The notes beneath the pieces were generated by a model. It did no database searches and was not told where the DNA came from. It was given only the letters and a program-made list of their open reading frames with translations. The position numbers and the translations under genes are program-made. From Diaporthe sp. PMI_573 (lineage: Eukaryota; Ascomycota; Sordariomycetes; Diaporthales; Diaporthaceae), in NCBI GenBank assembly GCA_021399435.1, contig JAJTUP010000005.1:1178001-1242000 (forward strand): a stretch of DNA of 64,000 nucleotides, read 5' to 3'. Below, one piece after another: positions 33,590 through 42,789 of this stretch (its first letter is position 1; every line of letters begins with the position of its first letter).

Positions 33590-33761
33590 TTGGAGCTGGA
33601 TCCGAGCCTCGATCCAATCCAGTCCAGACGTGGGGACAGGCAGCCTCCAGGATATCCAGAACCGATCCAGTTCATATTTTTACCCTTTTGGGACAATCAA
33701 TGAGCCGCTGAATAAGCAGACTTGGAGTAGAACTGTTCTTGTCCTTGGGTTATGACACCAC

Positions 33762-34369
33762 CTAACTACGGAGCTCATGTTCTCTAGCAACTTGCGTCTC
33801 CAGTATGTTCTTCTCGCTTCCATCATCTTCGCCGCCTTCCTCTCCCTCACCCAGCCCATCCGCCCCAACTGTACTCCCTGCCTCACCCTCCATCAAACCG
33901 ATGGCAGAGTCATCAAATGCCTTCTGCTCCGGGCGACCATACCAAGCTCGTAAGCACTCGCTGGCTTCAATGACGTCCATCCGGAGCCGTGAGCGATGAT
34001 TTGGTGTTTCGATTCCAGGTGGTTTAAGGTAGTACAATTGCCCTTGCCGGAAATAGGAAGTCCCTGTTGGCGCTGCTGCTGTTCGCACAGATAACAGTAC
34101 CAGAACGTCTTCGTCGGGTCCTGCTTGAGTTGTATGTCTTCACCATACTGCCAGACGACTGATGTCCTTTTCTTGGTGTGCTTTTGGGACTTTGCCACAA
34201 CAGAGTAGCGTACATATTGCTTCCCATTCAGCTTGAATTCGTCGGGTTCGATCAGGGTTCCGTCGGGGTCGTTTGGGCGAGGACTAATATATGTTGGAGC
34301 AAGAATAACTCTGTCAGAATCAGGACGGCGACCGCTGGCAGCACCGAAATAGCTGGAGATAGTGGCCAT
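33762..34369 (-). pseudogene. Internally deleted hAT transposase remnant
   Basis: Minus-strand frame 33893-34369 starts MATISSYFGAASGR and includes a BED-type zinc finger (FWYCYLCEQQQRQQ, then LNHLESKHQI: C-x2-C and H-x4-H), the DNA-binding N-terminal domain of fungal hAT transposases. An overlapping second frame (33762-34088) carries a segment like the hAT C-terminal dimerisation tail (DVIEASECLRAWYGRPEQKAFDD). The catalytic RNase-H-like region expected between them is absent, and the two pieces are out of frame around 33980. This is the usual result of an internal deletion. It cannot transpose itself. Confidence 0.7.
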
Positions 34370-34718
34370 GGTGTAGCTGGTGAGTGGACTGTTCAGACAC
34401 GTCTGCCACAGTAGAAGGACTGCTGAAGTCGCGAGCGACGCGTTTGCCTCCGTGCTTTTAATAGCGTAGCAATCTGCACGCGTTGGATGTTAACCCAATA
34501 GCGGAACGATAGTTCGCGCGTCGTGTCGTGGTCTGCGACGGCAGCTGCGACGGGAGACTCCTCATGACCACTCAATTAGGCTTAGCTCTTGCCTTATCAG
34601 GTTAGACCATTGGAGCTCCAGGAGCTGGTTGCCAATCAATCCAATCCAGTCCAAATCTTCGAGAAACCCAAATCCAGTCCAGCCATTTTCCGACAAATCC
34701 AGTCCAATCCAAATTGCC

Positions 34719-34739
34719 TCCAATCCAATAACATCACTG
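34719..34739 (-). repeat. Right terminal inverted repeat of the hAT element
   Basis: 21 bp, perfect inverse match to 33569-33589; the next base in each direction differs. Confidence 0.9.
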
Positions 34740-34747
34740 AGGCTTTC
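34740..34747. repeat. Right 8-bp target-site duplication AGGCTTTC
   Basis: Directly repeated with 33561-33568, immediately outside the right terminal inverted repeat. Confidence 0.92.
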
Positions 34748-34972
34748 GTCGCGATGCTGGAATACGCATTCTATGATTTGGGGGCAGTGCAAGTTTCTTG
34801 CGATACAGACACCAGAAATGAGCCATGGAGAGGACTCATGCAATCAGTCGGGCTTGGGGCAAAGGAAGAGAGACAAGTGAACCCGGAAGGCCATCCAGCC
34901 TCTGGGGAGACTTCTCTGGTATGGCGGTTCACTCGAAAATATTGGGAAGCTGCAAAGGCCGTGAACAACTAA

Positions 34973-36773
34973 ACCAGACCTCGGGACTTGTCAAATTTGT
35001 GGAGTATACCTAACGATGTCTACTATGATCGCTTCTATGAATAGTTGTTATACGAAACTTAGTTGTAATTAATGGTTATAGCAAGATAGTTGTGATCTAT
35101 TGGCTTCTCTAGATTGTATGTGCTTACCTTGTTAAGGACTGACTACGATGCAAGCTGGAAGATCAACACGGAGCATAATATCCTTAGTCCCTTAAATACT
35201 TATACTCTAGGTTACTTATAACTGAATACCTCTTGTTTCTTCGATAAGGATACTAGTAGTGATTATATTAGGTAGAAAATACTAAGCTGATAAGTTAACT
35301 TGACTGTCCTTTCTAATACAAGCCATCCTGGTGTCTTATTTTAAAGTAGATATGGATATGTCAGCAGATCGGATACGGCACTGGCTGATCGCGTTGCCTG
35401 CACGAGAGTAAAATACACAACGTCGAATTCGTCGCCCACGTTGACTAAGCGCATAGCCGTGTCCAATACCAAAGCGCCCTGTTCAAAACCAGTAATTAAT
35501 CTATGTTTGGAAACAAGTCGACGAAAGCCAATGATGGCCTTGGAATCAGGCGATGACATAAGCACGTCTGAAAACGAACTGCGAAAATGAGGTGTATGGA
35601 ATGTCTTAGCGATACTTCAGCCCGGCCAAACTCTAACGGAGGCCAGAGTCACATTCCACCAACAGCCTCGCTGATCTGAGGCAAGAGGGGTTTCGCACAG
35701 TGGGTCTAGATTATGTTGAGACCTTTACAGCCTGATCGCTGCTTCGAGCACGCAAGCGTGACGATTGATAAGAGCCAAATGACAGTTTTCTGAATTGAAC
35801 CACAAAAACTAGCCAGCAAAACCAGTGCAAGCAGTGAATGGCAGATTGCGCACACACAGCCAATGTTGCACTGTATTCCGTAGCAACCTCATTCTCCTGC
35901 TAATCCCGACGCTCACATGGTAAGCCGTAACTGAGATGTGACAGCCCAATCTGTGGGACAGAATACTAGGTAACCGCAATCAACTGGACCATGTTTTTCA
36001 TACCCCAAGCCTTTGTATTGTGATATCACGTCACTGGCCGAGCTGCGTGGGTTCCCACGGGCTGGCCGTAGCAAGGTTTGAGTTCTATAGACTCTGCTGA
36101 TCTTACACTCGGGAAATTTAGCACGAACTTGGCCACTGAAGCTGCCAATCTTCGGTTCGGAAAGCTTAAATTTTCTCCGGTAATTTGAACACGGGCTGTA
36201 GTAAGGCGATCTTGGGGGGTGGTTCCGGGTACGGTAGCTCTGGGTGCGGGTGTGTGTTTATGTGCTTCAGCTCAGACGAAAAGGCCGTGGTGCACGACAG
36301 TGACACCCACAGCACTGCAACGTCTGAGCTGAAGTATCTGCAGCCAAGGAGGGTTATGTCGACCTTCCATTGAGCTCACAGACGTCTTGCATGACGACGC
36401 GACATCGCAGATTAATCGATGAGCGATTCTGATGGTGGTTTCATCCCTTGTCTTGATAGGATTTAACTAATCTGGCTTTTCTGCAAGAAAGCTACGTTGC
36501 CTCCTCCATCGGATGATTAAAGGATCAGATCATGTCGAGAGCTCAGACGGGCTCCCGAAGGATGCAGACACGCGCTGGCGTGTAACGAACCTTTCATGTG
36601 GGAACCTTGGGACACCAAAGTCAAAATTCCGCGGCTAGACGTCTTCTTGGACGAGTTGGCTTTTTTAGGAGCACAGCAATCGTTTGATCCTCATCTAGGC
36701 GATAACCCGAAAGCGTGTGGATGTGTACAGATGACCTACACGACAGTATTATAAACCGAGGGCCAGCATCGCA
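34973..36773. other. AT-rich patch and gene-free region
   Basis: About 1.8 kb. 35000-35345 is clearly more AT-rich than its surroundings and full of TTAG/CTAG words, like a worn transposon or RIP-affected sequence; no terminal repeats were recognised. A 74-codon minus-strand frame (35341-35565) follows, function unknown. A 14-bp perfect inverted repeat lies at 36265-36334. The right end is the aquaporin promoter. Confidence 0.5.
36265..36334. repeat. Inverted repeat, 14-bp arms, 42-nt loop
   Basis: Arms CTTCAGCTCAGACG (36265-36278) and its exact reverse complement (36321-36334). It could form a hairpin in DNA or RNA. No gene nearby explains it. Confidence 0.7.
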
Positions 36774-38049
36774 ATGTCTACCAAAGTCCGGATACAAGGC
36801 CTCTCATCATCCGGATCCATTCTTTTCGAAAAAGGCCAGCCACGCAGTATATACACCAAGAAGATGTCGTCCATTCCAAGAGCTCACATCAAGATGCACC
36901 GGACGGGAGATGACGGCAACCCCCCTCTCATCGTCAAACAGCCCGTGATGCTCGAGCCGACCGAGCTCCGCATCGGCAGCCAGAGGCCGAACAAGGTCTT
37001 CGCGGCGCTGAGCGACGCCGGCAGGGGCCATATTGTCGCCATGATCGGGGAGTACCTCGGGACGACCATGTTTCTCTTCTTCGGATATATCGCAGCGCAG
37101 ACGGCGAATGAGAAGAAAGACATCACCCTCCGTGCCGCCATTGGCGCGGCTGCCGCGCCGGCCGGGCCCAGCCTGCTGCAGATATCGTACATATCATCTG
37201 TGTTTGGGCTGAGCCTTGCTGCCAACGTTTGGATTTGGTACAGAGTTAGCGGGGGCATGTTCAATCCCTCGGTTAGTAATTCCATATTTGGGCACATCGA
37301 AATTGCTCTCCGTTTCTAATGGCAGGCTCTAGATCGCATTTGGTCTATGGCTATCAGGTGCCTTCAACTGGGTCCGTCTCATCTGTGTCATCCCGGCCCA
37401 GTTGTTAGGGGGCATCACGGCTGCCGGCCTGGTAGCTGGAATCCTGCCCGGGCCGCTCCAAGCTGAGAATTCCATTGGCGAGGGTGTCAGCACAGGCGGA
37501 GGCTTCTTGATGGAAGTGTTCCTGACCGCTGAGCTGATGATCACCATCTTGATGCTGGCCGTGGAGAAGAGCCGCACGACTTTTATTGCGCCCCTTGCCA
37601 TAGGAATCTCTCTCACCATCATCCACCTTGTGGGTACGTATTTGATGAGAGTCCCGAGAACCTGATCTGGAAACCTGGCGAGGCTGACAATTTCGAAACA
37701 TCCAGGCATAAACATCAGCGGTGCTTCCGTCAACCCAGCGCGCAGTCTGGGTCCCGCAGTGGTCAACAATTCCTACGTCTCAGAATTTTGGATCTATTTC
37801 ATTGGCCCAACTCTTGGCGCAGCGATCGCAGCAGGAATTCGTCACCTGCTCAAAGCCCTAGCTTACCAAACCGCCAACCCGGGGCAGGACGGCGATGGCA
37901 TCGAGTACTTCCGCGTAGTGGCTTCGTCGTCACAGGGATCACTATATCCGTCACCAGCATGGCGCCGCAAGCCGAGAGCCTCGGAGGACAGGGAGCTGCT
38001 ACTCCATGATATGGTGCAGCAGAGAGAGGTCTCACATGACTTCCCTTGA
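36774..38049 (+). CDS. Aquaporin / MIP-family channel with altered first NPA box
   Basis: Three exons (36774-37271, 37333-37633, 37706-38049) give 380 residues. A ~75-residue cytosolic N-terminus precedes the first helix ([24 protein letters not shown]). The first half-helix box reads GGMFNPS rather than NPA, split by the first intron right after the Ser codon; the second is canonical ([18 protein letters not shown]). Helices such as [24 protein letters not shown] and [21 protein letters not shown] fit the MIP fold. Fungal aquaporins pass water and sometimes small solutes at the plasma or vacuolar membrane. The Ala-to-Ser change at the first pore box may alter selectivity; that is inference. 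The C-terminal tail is long, charged and Ser-rich. Confidence 0.88.
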
Positions 38050-39492
38050 AGAATCAGTGACAATTCCTCATACCGGAAGTAACTGAATTGGTATACCTGC
38101 AAATCGTAAGAATCTGTGGCAATACGAACATGCAACAATTTTGAGTTTCTTTCTATTCAGTATTTGGAGTACTGTACCTGTCAGAAGTCGGATTACAGAC
38201 CGAGCTTTACTCGCAACATAGCGACTTATTCGAGGGAGCGGCTCAGAGGTTTAGAAATTGGGCCAGGAGATTGGGCACTTGATATGCTCATCACTTTAGA
38301 CAACTTTTTCATCAAATTGACAAATACGTTCACAGTAACCGGGTGGTTCCTGACAAAACAGTGGTTTGCAGAAGATTTAAAAGCCACTGTCCAAACACTT
38401 GCAAAGCGAAAATTAACTTGAGTTGCCTATGAAATACATTGTCCCTTGTCCTACTAGGTCAATGATTGCGCGGCTTACCAGAGGGGCTGAATGACTTTCG
38501 TTCAGTTTCAAGAACGCCTCGGAAGCTCTCCTAGAGGAGGTTGAGCGTCTCACTTGTGACCAGGAGATCACTGATGTGTGAGCGCTGAGTTTATAGGTCG
38601 TTATGTGTGGGGCTGGGGCCCCTGGAACGGAAGTGTTGTTAATTAATATTTGCATTGGGTACTGTGTAGGTCCTGTTCTTGGTCTCCACGGAGGAATCCT
38701 TGCGGGGGGATCTTTGAGAGAAGAACGTTTTAGAACAGCGAATTGATCCATTTGATGAGCTTATGAGCTTTTGCATGTGATGTTTTTAATGAAAGCTGTG
38801 AGCTGCGACCGGGCAGCCGGGCCGACAGTACCGCCCAGTCTCCACTGTTCCTATGCAAGGAAATTGGCAGTTGTTCCTATTCGGGAATCTGGGGGACTTG
38901 TTCCTATTTGGGATTGTGGGCACCTTCTAAGTGTGGGCCCGCAGCGAATCGATTACATGCAGCGTGCATTTAAAGCGACGCAAACGCCTTCACTAGCTTG
39001 AGTTCAATGCGTTCTGTCGTCCTGTGCGAGGAGGGTTGCTGTGACAGAGACATTCCACTTCACCCTTGACACACTAGGTATTCTTGGGATCTCGATCGAT
39101 TGATATGATATGGCTCTGGTTGCTCATGATCGGTAGACCCGAATTGTGCCGCGTGTTTGATCCAATGAAAACGAAGCACCTGTCATATTTTTTGCGAGAA
39201 TGAAGCATCGTCAGGTTTAAGCCCGCGGATGCTGAAGACCCTGGGGAGATCACCGTGCAAAGGATCATTCGAGGTCCACAGCTTGGCATGACCGACGCTG
39301 CACCAAAGCTGGTTTCTAAGCACGGCATCCAGTCAGTCACTTACCCCGCCGTTTAGATCATGACCAGACCCTCAAGGTGCCATTAGCATGACTACAAAAA
39401 GACACTTGTACCCAACCCTTACACTTGTCGCGACAGCACAAGCTGGCCACAAACCGCTCAAGTAATCGAATCCTATTCTCAGCCACAACAAC
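38050..39492. other. Gene-free region with three short repeats
   Basis: About 1.4 kb. Three imperfect 26-27-bp repeats containing TGTTCCTAT start at about 38846, 38872 and 38899. No gene is supported. The right end is the promoter of the DUF1349 gene. Confidence 0.5.
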
Positions 39493-40142
39493 ATGTCTTC
39501 CTCCTTCAAGATCAAAGCATCCCCAAACACAGACATCTGGCGGAAGCCCCCTTCCACAGACGTGTTCACCGGTAGATCTTGTACCCTCTCACCGGCAACG
39601 CAAAAAAATAGTAGACTGACATATGCCCAGCCCCTCGAGGCGCTGCCGCCGACACACAGACCACAGCCCCGCTGTCGTCCTTCAAGTCGGCTCGCGTGTC
39701 GTTCCTCCTCCACCCCAAGGAGCAGTACGACCAGGCCGGTCTCGTGCTGTCCCTCAAGTCCCCTGGTGCGGCTGGACCCCTGCCCGGTGACTCCCCTCCC
39801 AAGTGGCTCAAGACAGGCGTCGAGTACTACAACGGCGTGCCCAAGGCCGCGACGGTCGCCTGTGACACGTGGGCCGACTGGAGCCTGTCGGATGTCAAGG
39901 GCAAGGAGGGCGACTGGGTCACCGTGCTGGTGGAGAACGGCGTGGACGTCCTGGGGAAGAGCTTCTGGATCTACCAGGTCGTCGACGGGGAGAAGGTCCC
40001 CATGAGGGAGGTGTGCTGGGTGTTTGGCTACGGCGACCCGGACAAGTGGGAGCTCAGCGTTGAGGCTTATGCTTGTCGGCCGGCGAAGGATGCTGAGGAC
40101 CTTGTGGTTGAGTTCAAGGATTTTGATGTGCAGTGGGTCTAG
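39493..40142 (+). CDS. DUF1349 (Ree1-like concanavalin-type fold) protein
   Basis: Two exons (39493-39571, 39667-40142) give 184 residues. The intron is phase 1, with GTAGAT donor and CCACAG acceptor, and splicing yields the continuous family block DVFTAPLSSFKSARVSFLLHPKEQYDQAGLVL. Other family features are KTGVEYYNGVPKAATVACDTWADWSL, GDWVTVLVENGVDVLGKSFWIYQV and MREVCWVFGYGD. DUF1349 proteins adopt a beta-sandwich fold; the yeast member Ree1 affects enolase expression, but most fungal members have no known role. The protein has no signal peptide and is probably cytosolic. The first frame also stays open past the donor with a Pro/Ser/Arg-rich translation, which I treat as intron and wrong-frame reading. 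Confidence 0.85.
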
Positions 40143-40706
40143 AAGATGTCCCGGTCATGGCAGAGGGAGAGGGTCGAATCCATACGGCCATGGCGCAACA
40201 AGGTGAATCAGCTGCAGAAATGACGCTTCCAACTCACATGTGTGAAAAGAGCGAGCTACAGGACGAGCTGTCCACTCGCTAGCATACCTAAGTTGATCGA
40301 CTTGTGCAATGCTCCTCCCTGGTGTCTAGCTAGGCCGTCTGAACATAAGAGGAGTACAACTAGATAGACCTCAGGTATCTCGATCAAAGTGTCGGTAAAT
40401 CACGACACAATTTTGACGCCTTATTGGTTCCAATCAATCCACTGATTTCATATCATTACATTTATTTCTACAAACCTGACCATTCCCTGAAAGTATTCAA
40501 CACAGGCAGGGCCACTGCCATTTCACGTCCTCTAGCCAAATTTTGAATGAATGCATCCTTTAGCCCCATGAGTTGCACATTTGGGACATCCTTCCGCTGC
40601 CTTTAGACCATGAGTTTGCCTCCTCCTGTTCTTTTCGAGGCGCCCCTGCCAGAAGTCGGGCATTCAGGTCGCCAGCCATTGCTTTTGTGCTGCTCGGTTA
40701 CAGTCA
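40143..40706. other. Convergent 3' intergenic region
   Basis: Between the stops of the DUF1349 gene and the minus-strand F-box gene. No further feature seen. Confidence 0.6.
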
Positions 40707-42789
40707 TTAGAAGTCTGATCCTATCGAACACATGAACATTCTAGAATAATTCTCGAAATAAATGCCTCTTTGAATCAAGGATTCAGACACGGCGTTGTAC
40801 CTCGAAAGGTCATGCTTGGGGCCGTCACTGAAGTGGGCCGGGCGCATACACCAACAGCACAATGCGCCAAAGTCGAAAAATTCCTCGTAGTGGATATATT
40901 TGAGGCCGGGGAAAGACTCGGCGTGGGAATCTGCAATCAATCCCAGGAATTCGATAAGCGCGTCTCGGTGCCCCAAGGGGGGAGGAAACCAAGCCACGTC
41001 ATCTTCCTCACCGTCCTCGAACTCAGCATCATGACAATCGAGGCAAGCCACAATGCTGAGGGTCTTCAGCGCACGTGGGAGGACGCTTGCTGGGCTAAGG
41101 ACTTTTTCATAACCCGTAGACTTCTTCCTGACGAAAAAGTGCAAAGGCACTGTAAGGGTCTGTAGGTTTGGTAGGCCGGCCAAACTTAAAGTCCCCGAGG
41201 GTCCGAGCGTTCGGCGGAAATCGTAAGTGTAATGGAGATCGAGGTTAAGTGTCTTCAAGTTCTCGAGGGTTGCGAGGCTGTCGGTAAGATACCTGGCACC
41301 TGTTCCGGAGTCCGAATCTTCATTTGCATGGAACCGAGGCGGTGTGGAATGTGCGAAGGATTCGTGTCGGCGTGCATTGTCGACTGACAACGACTCGAGA
41401 CTGCTGCACTGTGTTAGTTGCATTTTTCAAGCTGAAGGCACTGGTGGCCGAGGGCTGTGCAAGGGAGAGCTGGGGTCACTCGAGGACGTAGGACGTCTTC
41501 TACTTACGGGAACGCGGAACAAAGGGTATCAAGGCCTTGTGGAACGCAAAGGCTCTCTCCCAATTCGAGCGTTCTCACAGACTCGTACCGCGACTCGGCG
41601 TCAATCCCTGGGGGTGCGACATAGGGCATTAGTAAAATGTAGAAGAGCTGCGGAGAATATGTAAAGGTTTTGTCAAGCCAAGCAACAGAGGATCCAGGCT
41701 TACCAGATACCATCAGGAATGGAAGTGTATCAGACCGACCATGGGCGTGATTATGCCAGATGTGTTGCTTTAGGTTGGGTAGCGTGAGGAAACATCTGCA
41801 AATCAGTGCTGCAAAGCGTTGCCTAGCTAGGGGGAGAGGCTCTTTGTCGCGAGGTTCGTGGTTTCCAAGTAGCAGTAGTTTCTCGAGTCTCGACAGACAG
41901 GGTGATATCTCTTCCCACAATGAACAAAGGACTCCACCGAGTTCTTCCCAAAATTGTATCGGTCCACTTGGTCCAGCGGATATTCTGGCCGTACTCAGAA
42001 AGCGATGTATGTTGAAGTCCAACGACTCGAGGTTGTTGGTACGACTGAGAACTCTAAATAGCAAGGTGAAGAGCAGTTCAAGGGGGGATTTGTGGGATGC
42101 CCGTCCAGAGCCTTCAACTGCTGCCTTCAATTGCTCTCCTAGGCCGTGCTGGGTGTAGGAGAGGAGAGGACTCAAATCAATTGGATCGCGGTTGGGAAAA
42201 CGGGCACTGGGAACAAGACGTCCATCAAAAATGTCGGGGCTCATCTGCTTGACATAGACGCCGAGTTCGGGATTCTCAAGGAAGGTCCGATAAAGAAGAA
42301 TCAAGGTGTTGGCATTGGTGATGAGGACATTTCGATGAGGACATTTCGATAGAGGGCTTTCTGGGCGTTGGAAGCAATTCGTTTGGAGACCATGCAAAGG
42401 CGGATAAGGTCTCGACGGGCATTGGCATCTTCCTGCTTGCGGGTCGCTGAAGTTGAGAGGGTGGGTCGAGACACCACATACGGTGCATCGATGTCAACAG
42501 TCAACATGGCTGCGATCGACGCGATGATCTCGTTTGGAAGTGTCTCGAGCGTGAGGAGCGCGTGGGACGCGGGTTTCTCGCGAGACTCTTTGTCCAGTGT
42601 CTTTCCATCTTCTGCTGTCATTTGGTCGGCTGTGTTGCTCGAGGAGATGCTCTAACGCCGCGGTCAATACAGCTGACAGATGAAGCTTGTGTCGGAGAAA
42701 TCAGAGTCAGCAGGTGAACTTACATCATGGCGCAGAGATAGTGAAATCAGTTCCAGCACCTCGTGAGGGGGTTTGTCATCGGGCGGCAT
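40707..42789 (-). pseudogene. F-box protein gene, frame broken by a 14-bp tandem duplication
   Basis: Minus-strand exons: 42724-42789 (MPPDDKPPHEVLELISLSLRHD), 41508-42651, 40707-41403. The F-box lies in exon 2 (LLTLETLPNEIIASIAAML, then RLCMVSKRIASNAQKALYRNVLI). Right after NVLI the frame fails: bases 42321-42334 are repeated exactly at 42335-42348, adding 14 bases. With the duplication the sequence reads NVLIEMSSSPMP and stops; the family-like continuation TNANTLILLYRTFLENPELG lies in the next frame. Without the extra 14 bases the three exons total 631 codons, an exact multiple of three, and run to a stop at 40707. The rest is a leucine-rich, LRR-like scaffold (NLESLDFNIHRFLS, LENLKTLNLDLHYTY). 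Function would be SCF substrate selection. Strain polymorphism or assembly error is possible. Confidence 0.75.
42321..42348. repeat. 14-bp tandem duplication inside the F-box gene
   Basis: Two exact copies of ATGAGGACATTTCG, adjacent. Fourteen is not a multiple of three, so one copy shifts the coding frame of the minus-strand gene. Confidence 0.9.

Larger units (their letters stand above)
33569..34739. mobile_element. Non-autonomous hAT-superfamily DNA transposon, 1,171 bp
   Basis: The ends are perfect 21-bp terminal inverted repeats beginning CAGTGATGTTATTGG, matching the CAGNG start typical of hAT elements, and the element is flanked by the 8-bp duplication AGGCTTTC. Near both ends there are many copies of ATCCAATCC/ATCCAGTCC-like words (about 33580-33640 and 34637-34725), typical hAT subterminal transposase-binding repeats. 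Inside, on the minus strand, there is only a shortened transposase frame. The element is too short to encode a full transposase (normally 600-900 residues) and must have been moved in trans by a related autonomous copy. Confidence 0.92.
33170..34972 (+). pseudogene. GNAT N-acetyltransferase gene split by a hAT-type insertion
   Basis: The 5' part (33170-33568) encodes MDDPTHPTRREAHRIETQRLVIRTAAPGD and the GNAT core up to VDIGAQIDHRYWRKGYAREAF; DHRYWRKGYAREA is the acetyl-CoA loop of RimJ/RimL-type acetyltransferases. The transposon then supplies CAG TGA, an immediate stop. The 3' part resumes in the matching frame at 34748 (VAMLEYAFYDLGAVQVSCDTDTRNEPW, then GLMQSVGLGAKEE and SLVWRFTRKYWEAAKAVNN) and ends at a TAA at 34970-34972. 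Ignoring the insertion and one copy of the 8-bp duplication, the two halves are in one frame. The gene would transfer acetyl groups from acetyl-CoA to an unknown amine. No other mutation is seen in either half, so the insertion looks recent. Confidence 0.9.

Noticed and set aside
39571..40005. Continuation of the DUF1349 first-exon frame
   Set aside because: Pro/Arg/Ser-rich translation; removing the 39572-39666 intron gives the conserved family sequence instead.
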